This document shows positions 1 to 11,333 of a stretch of DNA of 64,000 nucleotides, one piece after another. The notes under the pieces were generated by a model. That model saw only the letters and a list, made by a program, of their open reading frames with translations, had not been told where the DNA came from and searched no databases. Source of the DNA: Chrysopilus asiliformis (Eukaryota > Arthropoda > Insecta > Diptera > Rhagionidae); contig OZ035962.1 in the NCBI GenBank assembly GCA_964034945.1, positions 111,884,234-111,948,233 on the forward strand, given 5' to 3'. Each line of letters opens with the position of its first letter. Position 1 is the stretch's first letter. The position numbers and the translations under genes were made by a program.

Positions 1-1310
1 ATGAAGAAGCAGAATACCAATCAGTCGATGAAGGTCGTGCAGAAGAATGTCACGAATCACAGTAATTCAACATCTGTCGGCATGAAAACCTTCATTCAGC
101 AACAGCAGATTCAAACTATCTCTGCGACAGCGACTGGTGGTGGTAATATGAAGATGAAGTCACAAAAAGTTATCCGCTTCAATAACAATCAGCATAACGC
201 CGCCTCTGGAATGGCACTGAATCTGCAACAGGCACAGCAGCAGCAATTGCTAAGCTCTCCTGGTGGATATTCCATTAGCAGCACGAAGCTGAACAATATT
301 AGCGGATTGCCACAAAATTTGATCGAAACGACGAAACTGGTGAGCACGGCCGCCGGTAAGAACTCTCCTATCCACGCCACTGGCAAATACATAATGCAGA
401 ACAATATGATTTTGCAATCGCCAGGGGCGGGGGGACATTCAGCTGGTACAAAAATCGCCAATAGCAGTGCTAATAATATTGTGGTGCAGCAGCACATCCT
501 GCACACTGGAAACTCAGCGGGTTGTGCCAGTGGTGGTGGTGGTGGCGGCGGCGGTAGTACAATAAAGTATGTAAACGCACAAGGAACAGTTGTCCATTCG
601 CCGCATCATCAGCAACAGCATCAGACGTCCGCGTCGTCTGCACCACAGGCAATTCAGCAGATTAAGCAAGCGAAAGGACGCACGAATTCAGCCATTCATC
701 ATCAGCAGCAACAGGTCGTAATGGCCGCTTCTGCACAGCAGTTCCACGCTAGCAATCAAGGTCATGTACAGTTCGTTGATGGTCGGAGTTCAGTATCGCC
801 ATCGGCTGCTGAAAATGTTTTCCTGTCGCACTGCAATTCAGCGGGAAATCCCCAAACGACTACCGTTCGACAGGCTAGCAACGAGGATATTATGATTGTG
901 AATGGAACGCAGATGACTGAAGAGATGTCGGCTAGGATTCTGCAGAGTCTGTCACAAAAAGCAATATACAACAACACAAGGCAATATCAGCAACAGCACG
1001 TTGTTCAGCAGTCGTCGACCGGGCAGCAGCAGAATCACTCTCAACAGATGCAGAAGATCACAGCAGCGAATTTGGCACAACAGAATTCGAATTTGATGCT
1101 AGCCACACATGAACATCATCCCATTTATAATTCCGCTATTCATTTAACACATCATCAGCCGCAGCAGCAGCAGCAGCAGCAACAGCAACAGCATATTCAG
1201 CCCACTAAGAACTACAGATCACATCAGGCGGCGAGCAAATCTCAGCTAGCCGAAAGGAAGCGGCAGGAAGCTGAAGCTGGCAAACATCCAACGGAGCTGG
1301 CTAAAGTCAA
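1..1310 (+). CDS. upSET: upSET coding exon 1 (possibly 5'-partial): Q/H/S-rich low-complexity N-terminus
   Basis: The frame is open from an ATG at base 1 to a consensus donor (CAA/GTAAGT) at 1311. It ends in phase 2, with the split Lys codon completed by exon 2. The encoded 437 residues are low-complexity: rich in Gln, His, Ser and Asn, with a poly-Gly run near residues 178-186 and a ten-Gln run near residues 387-396 made of mixed CAG/CAA codons. No folded domain is visible. Such regions in chromatin regulators usually mediate weak multivalent contacts; that is inference here. The window edge hides whether the ATG at 1 is the true start. Reading on past the donor would stop at 1312-1314, so splicing at 1310 is required to reach the PHD finger. 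Confidence 0.88.
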
Positions 1311-1714
1311 GTAAGTAGGATTTCACTCTCATTGGTGTCATTTTTCATGAATTATTGAATATAATTTTGGGAGTGTGTGTCGTGTTTGTTGCTGTTTCCA
1401 TTATTTAGATTTTGAGTGTTTATCTTTGAATGGGGTTTAGTAATTACACAGTAAAACAATTAAAATAAAATCTGTGTTGGACATTCTATTAATGGATTCC
1501 GCAAGATAATTTTGAATTGAAAAATATTGCTTTAGTAATTGATTCTTACAATGTTCTAAATATTTATCATTTAAAAATTCATAAAAATTGCGATTCTTGC
1601 CGTAGAAGGCTGATACTTATTTTATTTTAAAGGCAGTGAGCCCTACTATCATTAAAAGAAATATTTCTCTAAAAAAGGATATTTATAAAAAAGCTTTAAA
1701 AAATATAGGTAAAA

Positions 1715-1820
1715 AACAATCTCCAGATGAGATTTCTCCCGGAAAATTTCGAAAAGGATAAACATGATATCCTTACAGCACCATCCGTTATCCATACAAG
1801 GTCGCAGTAGTGAAAATATG
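1715..1820 (+). repeat. Degenerate monomer of the 122-bp tandem-repeat family
   Basis: This stretch contains CTCCAGATGAGAT, CCCGGAAAATTTCGAAAAGGATA, ATCCTTACAG and CCGTTATCC, then AGTAGTGAAAATAT. They occur in the same order as in the array at 46667-47640, which ends with ATCCTTACAAGGATGGAGTAGTAAAAATAT. It is closest to the most diverged first unit of that array (about 46690). It lies inside upSET intron 1, about 45 kb away from the array. Confidence 0.6.
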
Positions 1821-1845
1821 GTATTTACGCCGCAGATGCGTCTGT

Positions 1846-1915
1846 GTGCAAAATTCCAAGTCAATTGGTTGAGTTGGTCACAAGTAGATTACAGGATTTG
1901 ACCCCGACAGACAAA
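1846..1915 (+). repeat. Degenerate copy of the 'AAATTTCAAGTC ... GACAGACA' module
   Basis: The stretch reads TGCAAAATTCCAAGTCAATTGGTTGAG and, 40 bases on, GACAGACA. The same order (ATGCCAAATTTCAAGTCAAT, CGGTTCAG, then a GACA tract) closes the dispersed family at 32.7, 48.4, 57.3 and 60.6 kb. It is short and diverged, so homology is likely but not certain. Confidence 0.4.
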
Positions 1916-2184
1916 AAAGCAAGCTAAATAAAAGCTTTTAAAATTTCACTCTTCGACTTCACCATCTTATAACTCCTAAGTGGCTCGGCCTACGTAAAAA
2001 TCTAGGTTTAGTTCCTCAATGTTTTTGGGTTCAAAATTATCTTTAAGAATCACAGAATGTCAATAGCAAAAACACTGTTCTACAGTGTTATTAATTTACG
2101 CGAATATGCTTTGCACACAAGTTATATTGTTCGAACATAGATTTTTTTTTTTCAAACGAAGATTGCAGGAGTTCTTCATTCAGG

Positions 2185-2282
2185 TGGAGGAGGCTTTGCG
2201 GTGGTGTAACGGCGGTATTCAACTCCTTACCAAAAAATTACCGAAAGGAAAGACAACGGTTGAGGGGGGATTGAGAAGCCTG
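2185..2282 (+). repeat. Dispersed repeat, 'GTGTAACGGCGGTA' family (copy 1)
   Basis: It shares GGTGGTGTAACGGCGGTATTCAACTCC and a following G-rich GAGGGGGGATTGAGAA block with related stretches at 22840-22915 and 33424-33545. The class is unknown. The copies are old and truncated to different extents. Confidence 0.45.
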
Positions 2283-2995
2283 GGGAAGGAGGGGATTTAA
2301 AATTCAAAATTTTTGACGTATTTAAAAAAAAAACTTAAGTTTTTAAATTTCTAATCGAAAAACACTATTCAGAACTCAGAAGACTGCATTCTAAGTACAG
2401 CGAAAGAATTTTCTCGCTTATATTTCGTAAATTTTGAGGGGCTGCATTAGTGACTTTCCTCAACCCTTTTTTATTCGGGAAATTATAAAAGACTTAAAAA
2501 TTAAGAAGTTTGGATCGACGGCTGAAGTTTTAAGGATTTGGAGACTTTTTAATGCGGTGACTTCACCCCCCTTCCCCTCGTATAACGGGGTCTTGAACTT
2601 TTTATTTACGTCCTCCCTGGGTTGAATTATGCAATGATTTCCAAATATTTTAGTACTATAACAATAAAAGCAGGCCCGACAATAAAAAACCTTTTGTGGA
2701 GTGAATAAAGACTAAAATTCTCTAAACGTATCTTGAAATAACGCAGGACCCTTTATTACTGTATTTAGTATGCTGAAGAACCTTAAATTCTCGTGATCTT
2801 AATATTAGACTAAACAAATCTAGTTTTTTTGTAAAATCAAAAATTAAACAAAATCTCAATCTCCTAAAAAAAAGAATTGGTTTAATTGTTGGGTTTCGGG
2901 AATGATTGTGTGTAAAGCATGTTGAAAAAAAAAATCAAAATGAAAGAATAATTTCTACATCAATTTTTTTTTTCGTACTCTTCTCCCCCCATAAG

Positions 2996-3375
2996 AGGTG
3001 ATAATCAGTCCACAGCACAAGAAGCGGAACAGGAAGACGACAGTATTGGCGAAGAGGTTTGCCCGCTGGCCGTTATGACGCCCGATACCAGAATTCAGGC
3101 TCTCTACGCCGTCCTACAGGATCACACCTATGTGGCGGCAATGCCAACTCGCTTTCCCATGGAGTTGGCGGCTACTAGCGTGACAACAAGTGTTAACGTC
3201 ACTACCACGTCGATGACATCCAGCACAGTATTCGCAGCAAATCACACAACTATTAGTAGTTGCGGTCCAGTCGAGAGCGTCCAGATGGGATGCGGTCAAA
3301 CTCTTGGCGTTGCAACGCTTGCTTCGGCCGGTGGACTTCCGGCTAATATCGTTGGATATCCCTATGGGCAAGAAG
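2996..3375 (+). CDS. upSET: upSET coding exon 2
   Basis: The acceptor CCCCCCATAAG ends at 2995. Starting at 2996 supplies the single base needed to finish the split Lys codon of exon 1. The donor is GAAG/GTATGT at 3376 and the exon ends in phase 1. It encodes residues 438-563. The first part is acidic (QEAEQEDDSIGEE) and the rest is Thr/Val/Ala-rich, with VCPLAVMTPDTRIQALYAVL between. I recognise no domain. A neighbouring AG at 2996-2997 would break the frame, which fixes the start. The Met at 3075 is internal. Confidence 0.85.
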
Positions 3376-4378
3376 GTATGTGAATTCATTTATTTAACTT
3401 AAAAAACGGAACTTGAATTTTTCAAACCACAAAAAAAAAATTAAGCAAATTAAAAAAAAAGTTTTAAGTTTGTGCAAAATGTATTAATTGAAGACACAAT
3501 TACGGGCAAAGCAGTTTAGAGGAAAAAACGTTAGCCATTTGAAGGGTATAAACGCCGGTATGAAGGTTTAAAATATGTCCAGCAGTAGAGAGCGAGTACA
3601 GGCCTAGTAAATCACCATCCCAGGAGAGTGGTGTCCTCATATCGAAGATGGTTTTTTGATTATGGCGAGATTCTTTCCCCTATTACACTCTCATCATATT
3701 TAATTTGCATCAACCAGGCTGTCCATAAAGTACGTGAGGCTAATTGCAATTTTCGAGCGAAGAGAGCAGGCCGTTCGAATACGACATAAATTTTATTGCA
3801 AGATGACTACAGATTAATAATTTTTAAACAAAAAAAAAACGAATGCGAAGAACTTTTTTCTTTTCATATGCTTTTTTTTGTCTCTTTAATTTTATATTTC
3901 TAATGATTTGCAAGAACTGCGGTGAGTTCTTTTGATATAAAAGGCGCCTTTATAAAAACTGATCGAGACTCGGCAAAAGTCCTTAAATTTTCGGTCACTG
4001 AAAGAAAATTAACAGAAGTTTTGATGTTTACGAAAGCCACCATATTTTTTTTGGCAACTGCGTACAACATTAGCTTTGATAAAATAACGAAAAACTTTCT
4101 TTAGCTTTAATAAAATAACGAAAAGTTAAATCTTACAAGATAAAAAAATAGAGCCGAAGTGGACGTTACAAACGAGTGAAACTACTGTTTTTTTTTAAAT
4201 TCTCCAACAATTTCCACCTTAAGGAAGCTACGTGAAATCCGTCATTTTTAATCGAAAAATTTGAACAATTTTTGTATCTACACAGTCGAAGTAGGCAGGC
4301 GTTTAACAACGTAACTTCTTGTCCAAGTTTGGGGCACTTAAATCGACATTGAATTAAAATCGCGATTATTTTTTACAG
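3376..4378 (+). other. upSET intron 2
   Basis: The intron is bounded by GTATGT at 3376 and TTTTTTACAG at 4378. At 3718-3744 it contains GGCTGTCCATAAAGTACGTG, a motif common at the ends of small insect repeats. Related heads occur at 33426 and 36105. The remainder is AT-rich and I see nothing else in it. Confidence 0.75.
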
Positions 4379-4577
4379 TTCACAATCATCACGCGGATGA
4401 TGATGCAAATTCTGTGATTAGCAACGAATCGAGAACAGGACATCACGGACAGGAGAACGACTTGGGCGAAGAAACGGAAACAGCACCCGAAGCTGAAGCG
4501 GAAGACGATTCAATAACGCGTTGCATATGTGAACAAACACATGACGATGGCTATATGATTTGCTGCGATAAATGCCT
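4379..4577 (+). CDS. upSET: upSET coding exon 3: acidic linker and first half of PHD finger
   Basis: The acceptor is TTTTTTACAG/TT and the donor is CT/GTAAGT at 4578. The exon enters in phase 1 and leaves in phase 2. It encodes His/Asp-rich [11 protein letters not shown], an acidic stretch ([14 protein letters not shown]), and then [20 protein letters not shown]. The last segment holds the first four zinc-binding Cys of a PHD finger (C612, C614, C626, C629) and closely matches the [12 protein letters not shown] core of KMT2E/SETD5 PHD fingers. This exon has no long ORF of its own and is recognised only through splicing logic and the domain. Confidence 0.93.
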
Positions 4578-4682
4578 GTAAGTGCTTTTTTTATGTCAGT
4601 CTTCTGTAATCATAATAAAAAAATATTTTTTTCTTTGTGAACGTTAGATATTAAATTGCTTTATTTCTGTTTCATTTTCTAG

Positions 4683-7600
4683 AGCTTGGCAGCACGTTGA
4701 TTGTATGGCGATTGATCGGCAGAACATCCCAGAAGAATATCTCTGTGAAATTTGCGAACCGCGACCTGTGGATAGGAAGCGTGCCATTGAGTTGCAGACT
4801 AAGAAACGGAAAGAGCAGAGTCTTATGCTGATGAATGCCCAAATGGTGGCAGCGGGAGTTGGTGGGGGAATTTTGTTGGATGGACAACTGAATCCGGCGT
4901 TACATCACGATGGACAGCTTCTTGACGGTGGAGGAGTACAGCATGGAGGAGTTGGAGGTGCTGCTGGTCTGCCTGGCCATGGAAAGAAGGGAAAAGTGGG
5001 CGCTTTGATGAGTGGCAAAAAGAAGGAACTCGCAAAGCGAACCAAAAAGGATCGATCGGCAACCAAACGACGTGATAGCAAGCGTGTGAACAAGCGTAAA
5101 ACGAAGAGCCAAATGAACAGCAGCTCAGAGTCTGTAGCCAATGACAGCCTGAGCCAGTGGATCGAAAACTATGAGGTCGCCATGACAAATCATTATTCGC
5201 CTGAGCTTCGGGCGCGTCTCCATGCCATCACCAAACAGCAGAACATCCTACAAAGTATTGTCGCATCAGAGAATCGCCTGCTAAAGAGCTGCGCGGGAAT
5301 GGACAGCAAATGCACTACTGTTCCGCATGCAGGCGGTAAAATTCTTATCAGCAATTTAGACATAGCGCCGCAGAGTCCAATAGTCGAGCTACGAGGTAAA
5401 TTCATGTTGACAACACAGTACAAAACACAAAATCCTTCCGTTAACATGAATATTAATCCACCAAATGGTTTACAAAATCTAAAGAACAGCAAGAGCCCCG
5501 GACCGTTTGTATTCTTCTACAATATGTCGGGTAGTGGACCGGAGGTATGTGTCGACACACGAACGTACGGTAATGAGGCACGTTTTGTCCGTCGTAGCTG
5601 TCGGCCGAACGCCGAAATCCAGCACTCGTTCGAGAAGGGAACTGTCCACTTGTATATCGTTTCGCTGACAAACATTATGGCAAGTACGGAGATTACCATT
5701 CGACATGAACCGCACGATTTAGCAGCGCTTGAGAATAAGAATTTCACGATTCCGATTGCTCCGACGTCGACAATGTGCGGCTGCGGACTTACCAAAGATT
5801 GCGCATTTGGCGGACCAAATTTGATTGTAGCTAAGCAGCCGCCACCACAGCGAAAGACCGTAAATGGATTTATGGGCGGGGAGACGGGAAAGAGTCTGCC
5901 GGTGCGGAAGAACTCACAGAAAGTAGCGCGCGGGCGGTCGACGTCATCGAGTGGGGAGAGTAATGCAGCCCTATTGAGCCCCAATAACAATTTCAATTTG
6001 AGTATTTATAATTCGGCGACAACCATTACGAATCTAATGCATGATTCGGGAGTCTATACATCGTCGTCATCGCCATCTGTTTCTTTGCCATCCCCAACGC
6101 ATCTGCAGACGGTTAGCTCGCCGCCGCAGGAACAAATCGCTCAAGTCGCTCCTCCCCAAATGACCGTCGTTCCCACGCTGGATTCAATCGCGTCTGTGGT
6201 GGTTTCGTCTGCTGTCATGGTCCCACAGCAGCAGTCTCCACAACAGCAGTCTCTACAACAGCAGTCTCCACAACAGCAGTGCCCGCAACAGCAGTGCCCA
6301 CAACAGCAGTTCGCACAGCAAATCGTACAATCACCAACGGCCGTCATTTGCCAACAGCCAGCAATGATGGCAGTGGTTTCTTCGAGTTCCGTGCCGAAAT
6401 CACCGCATAAATCGAACCCGCCGAGCAGGAAGAACTCCGCCAGCAAACAGGCGAGGACAACAAGCATTTCCGAGGACAGCAGCGCACAGCAGCTAGTGAC
6501 CAGTCCGACGGTACAAACGCAAAGCGAGAAACGTGAGAGCCGAAAGTTGACACGCGAGGAACGTAAAATGGAGGCGATTGTCAAGGCGTTTGAGAAAATG
6601 GAGAAGAATCAGCAGCGAAAGCAGGAATTGAAACAGGCGAGAACGTCATCTACGAGTTCCACAGCGAAACGACGAGGCAGTAGTTCTCCGTCACCGAAGC
6701 GCGTCAAGTCGAATTCAACGAGTGAAGGTGGCGTTCAGGAAATCGCCAACACTCCCGAGGCACAGCAGGCCGCTAGAAAAGCGGCAGCGCAGAATAACAG
6801 GAAGAAAAAACGAAAGGGTAGCAAATCATATAACAGTACCAGTAGCAGTCAACGGAAGAGGCGAAAGAGTCGAATGAATAGCAATGAATCCGATATTGTC
6901 ACTTCAGAGGAGTCGATGTCTTTGTTGTCTCCACCGTTGCCTCCAAGTGGTAGCAGGCCGAATTTTCTGCCGCTTTGTTTGCCCTCACCATCACAGGACG
7001 ACACGCTCGACAGGCCGGTTTTCATGCCTACTGGCCTAACGCCTGATAATTGTGAACCCAATGCCGACATGAATGTCAGTGAGACACAGCAGGACACATC
7101 CGTGGAGATGGAATCAACAAGCAATGAAAACATCGAGAATGCTTTGACTTTGGTGCCAATTGATCATCACCAGGGAGCTACATCTGTTCAAATGATTGAC
7201 GGTGTCGTGCATTTGCATCAAACAGCACCGATTTTGAGTTCAGCATGTCTACTGGTCGAGGCAGCGGTCGGGCCGTTGGAGAGTTTCGATACTACGGATG
7301 GTGGGGCATTCCGGTTGCCATTGAAAACCAAGACAAAGAAATCGATAATGAATGATTGGCTGAATCAATCCAGCGATTATCATCATCAGGTCGCAATGCA
7401 TCATCATCAGTCGAATTTGAACTTAGCAGAGGAAGAGCAATATCACCAGCCAGCAGTAGTTTCAACTGTTGTCGCTCCGCCAGTTTCTTCTCCAGGAGGA
7501 ATCGTTTCTGTCGCGCTAATAGCACCGCATTTTAGAGAATCGCTGCAGCAACAGCAGCAATTCCAAATGGAATCCATTGAAACTATGGTGAGAGCATCAC

Positions 7601-9906
7601 CGACACCATGTGGTGAATATCGAAGGGCAAGCTCGAGTCCTGCTACATTCATGCAAGCTCCACCATCAGCGGACGAGCCTCAAAATCTTAGTATGATGGC
7701 TAAAAAGGTGGAAGAGTTCATCCATCAAACAGATTTGAATAATTTGATGTGCAACGAGGAGATTAAATTCGAGACAGGTTGTGAGGCGAGCCCCCAAGCG
7801 GCCACTGTGGTTTCCCCGATGCAGTCGATAAACACGATTAACAATAATTGCTCTGGGACATCATCGTCGGTTAAGAAACGCTGGTTAAGACAAGCCATTT
7901 CTGAAGAATGCACCGATGAGCTGGCAACGACTTTGTCAATTCAATCGAATCAATCTCAGAATGGATTCACGACGCCATTGAAGAAGCGACGCGTAATAAC
8001 ACCGTGCGAGGACGAAGACGACAAGCACAGCATAGTTCCGGTGGAAGAGACGACCATCGTTAAGACGGAAATTCCATCTCCCGTCTGTGCTGATGACGAA
8101 AGCACCACAGAAGTCTTCAAGAAGGAAGCGGACGTTGAGGAGGTGATTCCAGAGGAGATCACAGCCGTGGAACTTATCAAGCAAGAAACTTTCGAACCGG
8201 AAGATGATGTCGACATTATGCGATCGCCTTCGCCCAGTGAAAAAATCGTGCCCGAGGATAATTTGGTGAAGATTGAACCTGAAGATACAAATAAAGAGAT
8301 TAAAGTGGATGTTGAGAAGGAAGAATCTTGTTCCAGTGAAATTTTAGCTAAGAAAATCGATCCACCAATCACTATTGTCGAACAGGATATAAAACTGGAG
8401 CGGAAAATCGAAGACGAGTTGGAGGAAAAGACGGAAGAAAAACATGAACCTGAAACAGTACAACCGGAAGAGAATTTTAAACCGCTGAAAGTTGACGAAA
8501 TCAAAGAGGAAGACGTTAAGGAGATTGTGCCGGCTCCAATCGTGGAAGTGGAGCAGAAGACGGAAGTCGAGGAGGCAGTTGTTGTGAAAATTGATAGTCC
8601 GAAAATGAAGATTTCGGAAATTGAGATTCAGAAAATCGAACCTCCGCAAAAAGATGTTCCAGAACCAGCTGCTGTTGTTCCCACTATTGTTTCTACACAA
8701 TTAAAAAAGGAGGAAATTCCCTTGCCAAAAGATGAACCATCCTTGGAACCCGTTGAAGTATCAGCGATGGCAGTTTCATCGGAAAAGAGCGTCTCAGATG
8801 AAATCGCCGACATTCAGAAGCGCCTGCACTCATTCCACACGGAAAATATTATGATCCTTCAGTCGCGTAACAAAAAGTCGAAAATCTCACGAGCTATGAA
8901 GCTGGACAAGCTTAAAGCGACTGACGTGGATGGTTTTGAGTCAACAAGGTCAAAGGCAAATCTGGAAAAGGTCGAAGCATCGTCGGTGAAGAATAAAGAG
9001 GACAAATCGGGAAAGAATGAGAAAACAGACAAGTCTGAGAAGCCACCAAAGAGTACAAAGAAGAAACATTTCAATTTCGATGAGTCTAACAAAGTTGATG
9101 ATCGAAAACCGCAAGTGATCAGTGAAAAAGAGCCCATTGAGCCATTCCCTGTTGTCGCTAGCAATGATGCGATTGTAGAAGATCAATCGATATTCGTTGG
9201 TTCCAAAATAGAAACAATTGAGTCGAGGACCAAAGAAGAGTTCTTTGAGAAGCAAATCCACGCCGCTCTCACGATACCAAATTTCAATCAAAATGTGATG
9301 CCACCGACTACGCTCATGTCCAGCTACGTTGTGACGGGATCGAATCAATCTTATGATATGACCGGCTTATTATCAGGTGCGAACCCCCCTCCACAATCAT
9401 CGCAGATTTTGATGAACTCAGCATCACATCCATCAGCCCTGCATCTACCCTACTATAACACGATCTACGGGAAATTAATAGACAACCCATCATCAACGCC
9501 TGTTGCGAGTGCTGTCCCTACCCCCGTAGTAACACCCCCCGTCGTGGTGCCCCCAACCCCGTCGTCTTTGACATCACCAAATCTTCTGCTTTCCGATTAC
9601 TTGGATACCAAAGTGAAAAGTTATAGTACTTTGGGCGGTTATGTGTCTCATACAGCTCTATTCGGGTTGAATATCAAAAACAAGTCGAATCCTGTCGGTG
9701 GCGACACTTTGAGCAGCAGCACAACTACCACAACCACATCGTCAGTAACGAAAAATGGTGAAGTGACATCGCCAACAGCAACTGCTGCTAGTAATTCATC
9801 TGCATCCAGTAGTTTATCGAAGATATTGACAAAGACGGCTAGTGCCGATCCGAGACTTAATCCCAATTTGACAGCACCTGAACCTCCGCCAGCACCAAAG
9901 AGAAAG
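4683..9906 (+). CDS. upSET: upSET coding exon 4: PHD second half, SET domain, long disordered tail
   Basis: The acceptor is TTTTCTAG/AG at 4682 and the donor AAAG/GTGAGT at 9907 (phase 0). It encodes residues 631-2371. It opens with AWQHVDCMAIDRQNIPEEY and LCEIC, completing the PHD finger (H634, C637, C651, C654). A basic Lys/Arg stretch follows, then a SET domain at about 845-985. At the usual RFxNHSCxPN motif it reads RFVRRSCRPN (930-939), and EITIRHE (966-972) replaces the usual E-L-x-x-D-Y. Both the NH and the catalytic Tyr region are therefore lost, as expected for this non-catalytic family. Later conserved motifs are KLTREERKMEAIVKAFEKME (1251-1270), KKRWLRQAISEE (1693-1704) and ADPRLNPN near the end. 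There is an SPQQQ repeat at about 6223-6330, and an acidic region (about 1755-1980) with many SUMO-consensus sites. This exon gives the gene its identity. Confidence 0.95.
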
Positions 9907-10220
9907 GTGAGTTGTAATAGTCGTTTGTGAAATTTTTTGTAGCCCTAATGGCGGTCTTAGTTATATTTCGAATAACACTCATCGGGGTGTAAACAAAATT
10001 TATTTAGGGAAATGGTGATCTGCGGCGCAGCAACAAAATTCGGTATAAAAGATCAGACATTTTGTTAAACTTTGACTATAAAATACGTCGAAAATGTAAC
10101 GATTTTAAGAAGTCCCGTTATTTTTTTTTATTTTTGTAGAAGGCCGATATTGTTTCTGTAGTTTCTTAACAATTTTTCCCTATTTACAATGAAAAAATTA
10201 ATTAAAAACATAATTTCCAG
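9907..10220 (+). other. upSET intron 4
   Basis: This is a 314-bp AT-rich intron bounded by GTGAGT and ATTTCCAG. Reading through from exon 4 meets a stop at 9928-9930. An ATG at 10189 inside the intron opens a frame into exon 5, but that frame does not match the spliced one and does not encode the family motif. Confidence 0.8.
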
Positions 10221-10446
10221 CTTTCAATTAATGAATACCGAAAGCGCAAGCAGCAATCAAGCGAATTATCAACGTGTGGCTCAGGTGGAAATCAAAACTC
10301 AAATGACTCTCAAACATCAACAAAATCATCATCAAATTTATCGCAAAGTAGCAGTAATTTGTCCAATGGTGATGCTGCGGATTATGCAAATAATGTCAAT
10401 GAATCGGAAAGTTATTCATCGGATAAAGTGACTGAACCGAGCACAG
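10221..10446 (+). CDS. upSET: upSET coding exon 5: conserved LSINEYRKRK motif
   Basis: The acceptor TAATTTCCAG is followed in phase 0 by CTT TCA ATT AAT GAA TAC CGA. Joined to the KRK that ends exon 4 this reads KRKLSINEYRKRKQQSS. The same short motif (VSLLEYRKR in vertebrates) sits in the tail of KMT2E and SETD5. This fixes both the splice and the frame; another frame of this exon has a longer ORF but lacks the motif. The rest is Ser/Asn-rich with a repeated SSSNLSQ/SSSNLSN pattern. The donor is CAG/GTGAAC at 10447, and the exon leaves in phase 1. Confidence 0.9.
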
Positions 10447-10515
10447 GTGAACACAATCAATGACCATTGAAAATTTTCAAATTTTAATGGAGAGAATTTC
10501 TGTTCTTTTTTTCAG

Positions 10516-10701
10516 TTCAATTCAGTGCCGCACCAACATTACTCGAACAGCAGCAGGAAACATTGTGCGAACGAATAAAATCCCTGAAGAGCAAATCAGC
10601 AGCTGGAACTGGTTTAAGTTTAAATTCCAGTGATTCGATTTCATCATCAGCTGTTTTATCAGCAAGTAATTTAAGTTTAACCAATTGTGATAGTAAGAAA
10701 G
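10516..10701 (+). CDS. upSET: upSET coding exon 6
   Basis: The acceptor CTTTTTTTCAG is followed by TT, which completes the Val codon (phase 1). The donor is AAAG/GTAAGT at 10702. The upstream intron is only 69 bp, typical of insects. Residues 2447-2508 read QFSAAPTLLEQQQETLCERI and KSLKSK, then a Ser/Leu-rich tail. The LLEQQQ-ERIKSLK part looks like a short helix and probably corresponds to a conserved segment after the EYRKRK motif in the family. Confidence 0.87.
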
Positions 10702-11333
10702 GTAAGTCGATTTATTTATTTTATTGTACCTACTATAAGATGTTTGCCTTTTTCTGATGTCTTGAGCCTGTTTTCAAGAACATTAGGACACATTTGAATG
10801 GATAATACTATCCAACAAGAACCGTAATTGGAAGGGGGTTGCGGAACTGAACTCACAAAAAATTGTGAAAAATTTGGGGGGGTTGAAAGGCCGGAAATCA
10901 TCGGAACATATTTTATGGAATGCCCCTAAAATCCATCAAGAGTGGTTTGGAAAATAGTTGGCCAAGAAGGTGGCAAACGTAAATTTTTATATGAATAGAA
11001 ATGGTCCGAGCCATTTTCTTTTAAATTCTGAAAACTTAGTCCCGATCCGTTGAATATTGTCAAAAATAGCAGATGAAGTGTGATTATGAAGAGGGGTATA
11101 GGGGCCTAACAGTGAAGAAAAAAATTTTTTTTAAGCTTTCTCACCACCTACCTGTTGTATTTTAAATTTTACTAATACTTTTAAATTTCCTATTAAAAAT
11201 AAAACGAAATTCGGCAAAGAATTGAAAATTAATTGAGCCGTAGGTATTCCAATGAAAATTTTTCGCAACGTATCTATAAAAAAAAAATCTTACAATAAAT
11301 TCTTAAAAACACATTTAAAAAATTCCTTTCCAG
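10702..11333 (+). other. upSET intron 6
   Basis: This AT-rich 632-bp intron is bounded by GTAAGT and TTCCTTTCCAG. I see no repeat family or extra exon in it. Confidence 0.75.

Larger units (their letters stand above)
1311..2995 (+). other. upSET intron 1, with degraded repeats
   Basis: The intron is bounded by GTAAGT at 1311 and a polypyrimidine tract plus AAG acceptor at 2993-2995. It is AT-rich and carries three repeat traces: a degenerate monomer of the 122-bp tandem family (1715-1820), a short module also found in two dispersed families (1846-1915), and a copy of a 'GTGTAACGGCGGTA' repeat (2185-2282). No exon-like open frame was seen inside it. Confidence 0.8.

Noticed and set aside
6141..6584. 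Cys-rich minus-strand frame (CGHCCCG repeats) of 147 codons
   Set aside because: It is the antisense shadow of the CAG-rich SPQQQ repeat in upSET exon 4.
10189..10431. ATG-started frame overlapping upSET exon 5
   Set aside because: It begins inside intron 4 and uses a different frame from the conserved LSINEYRKRK motif.
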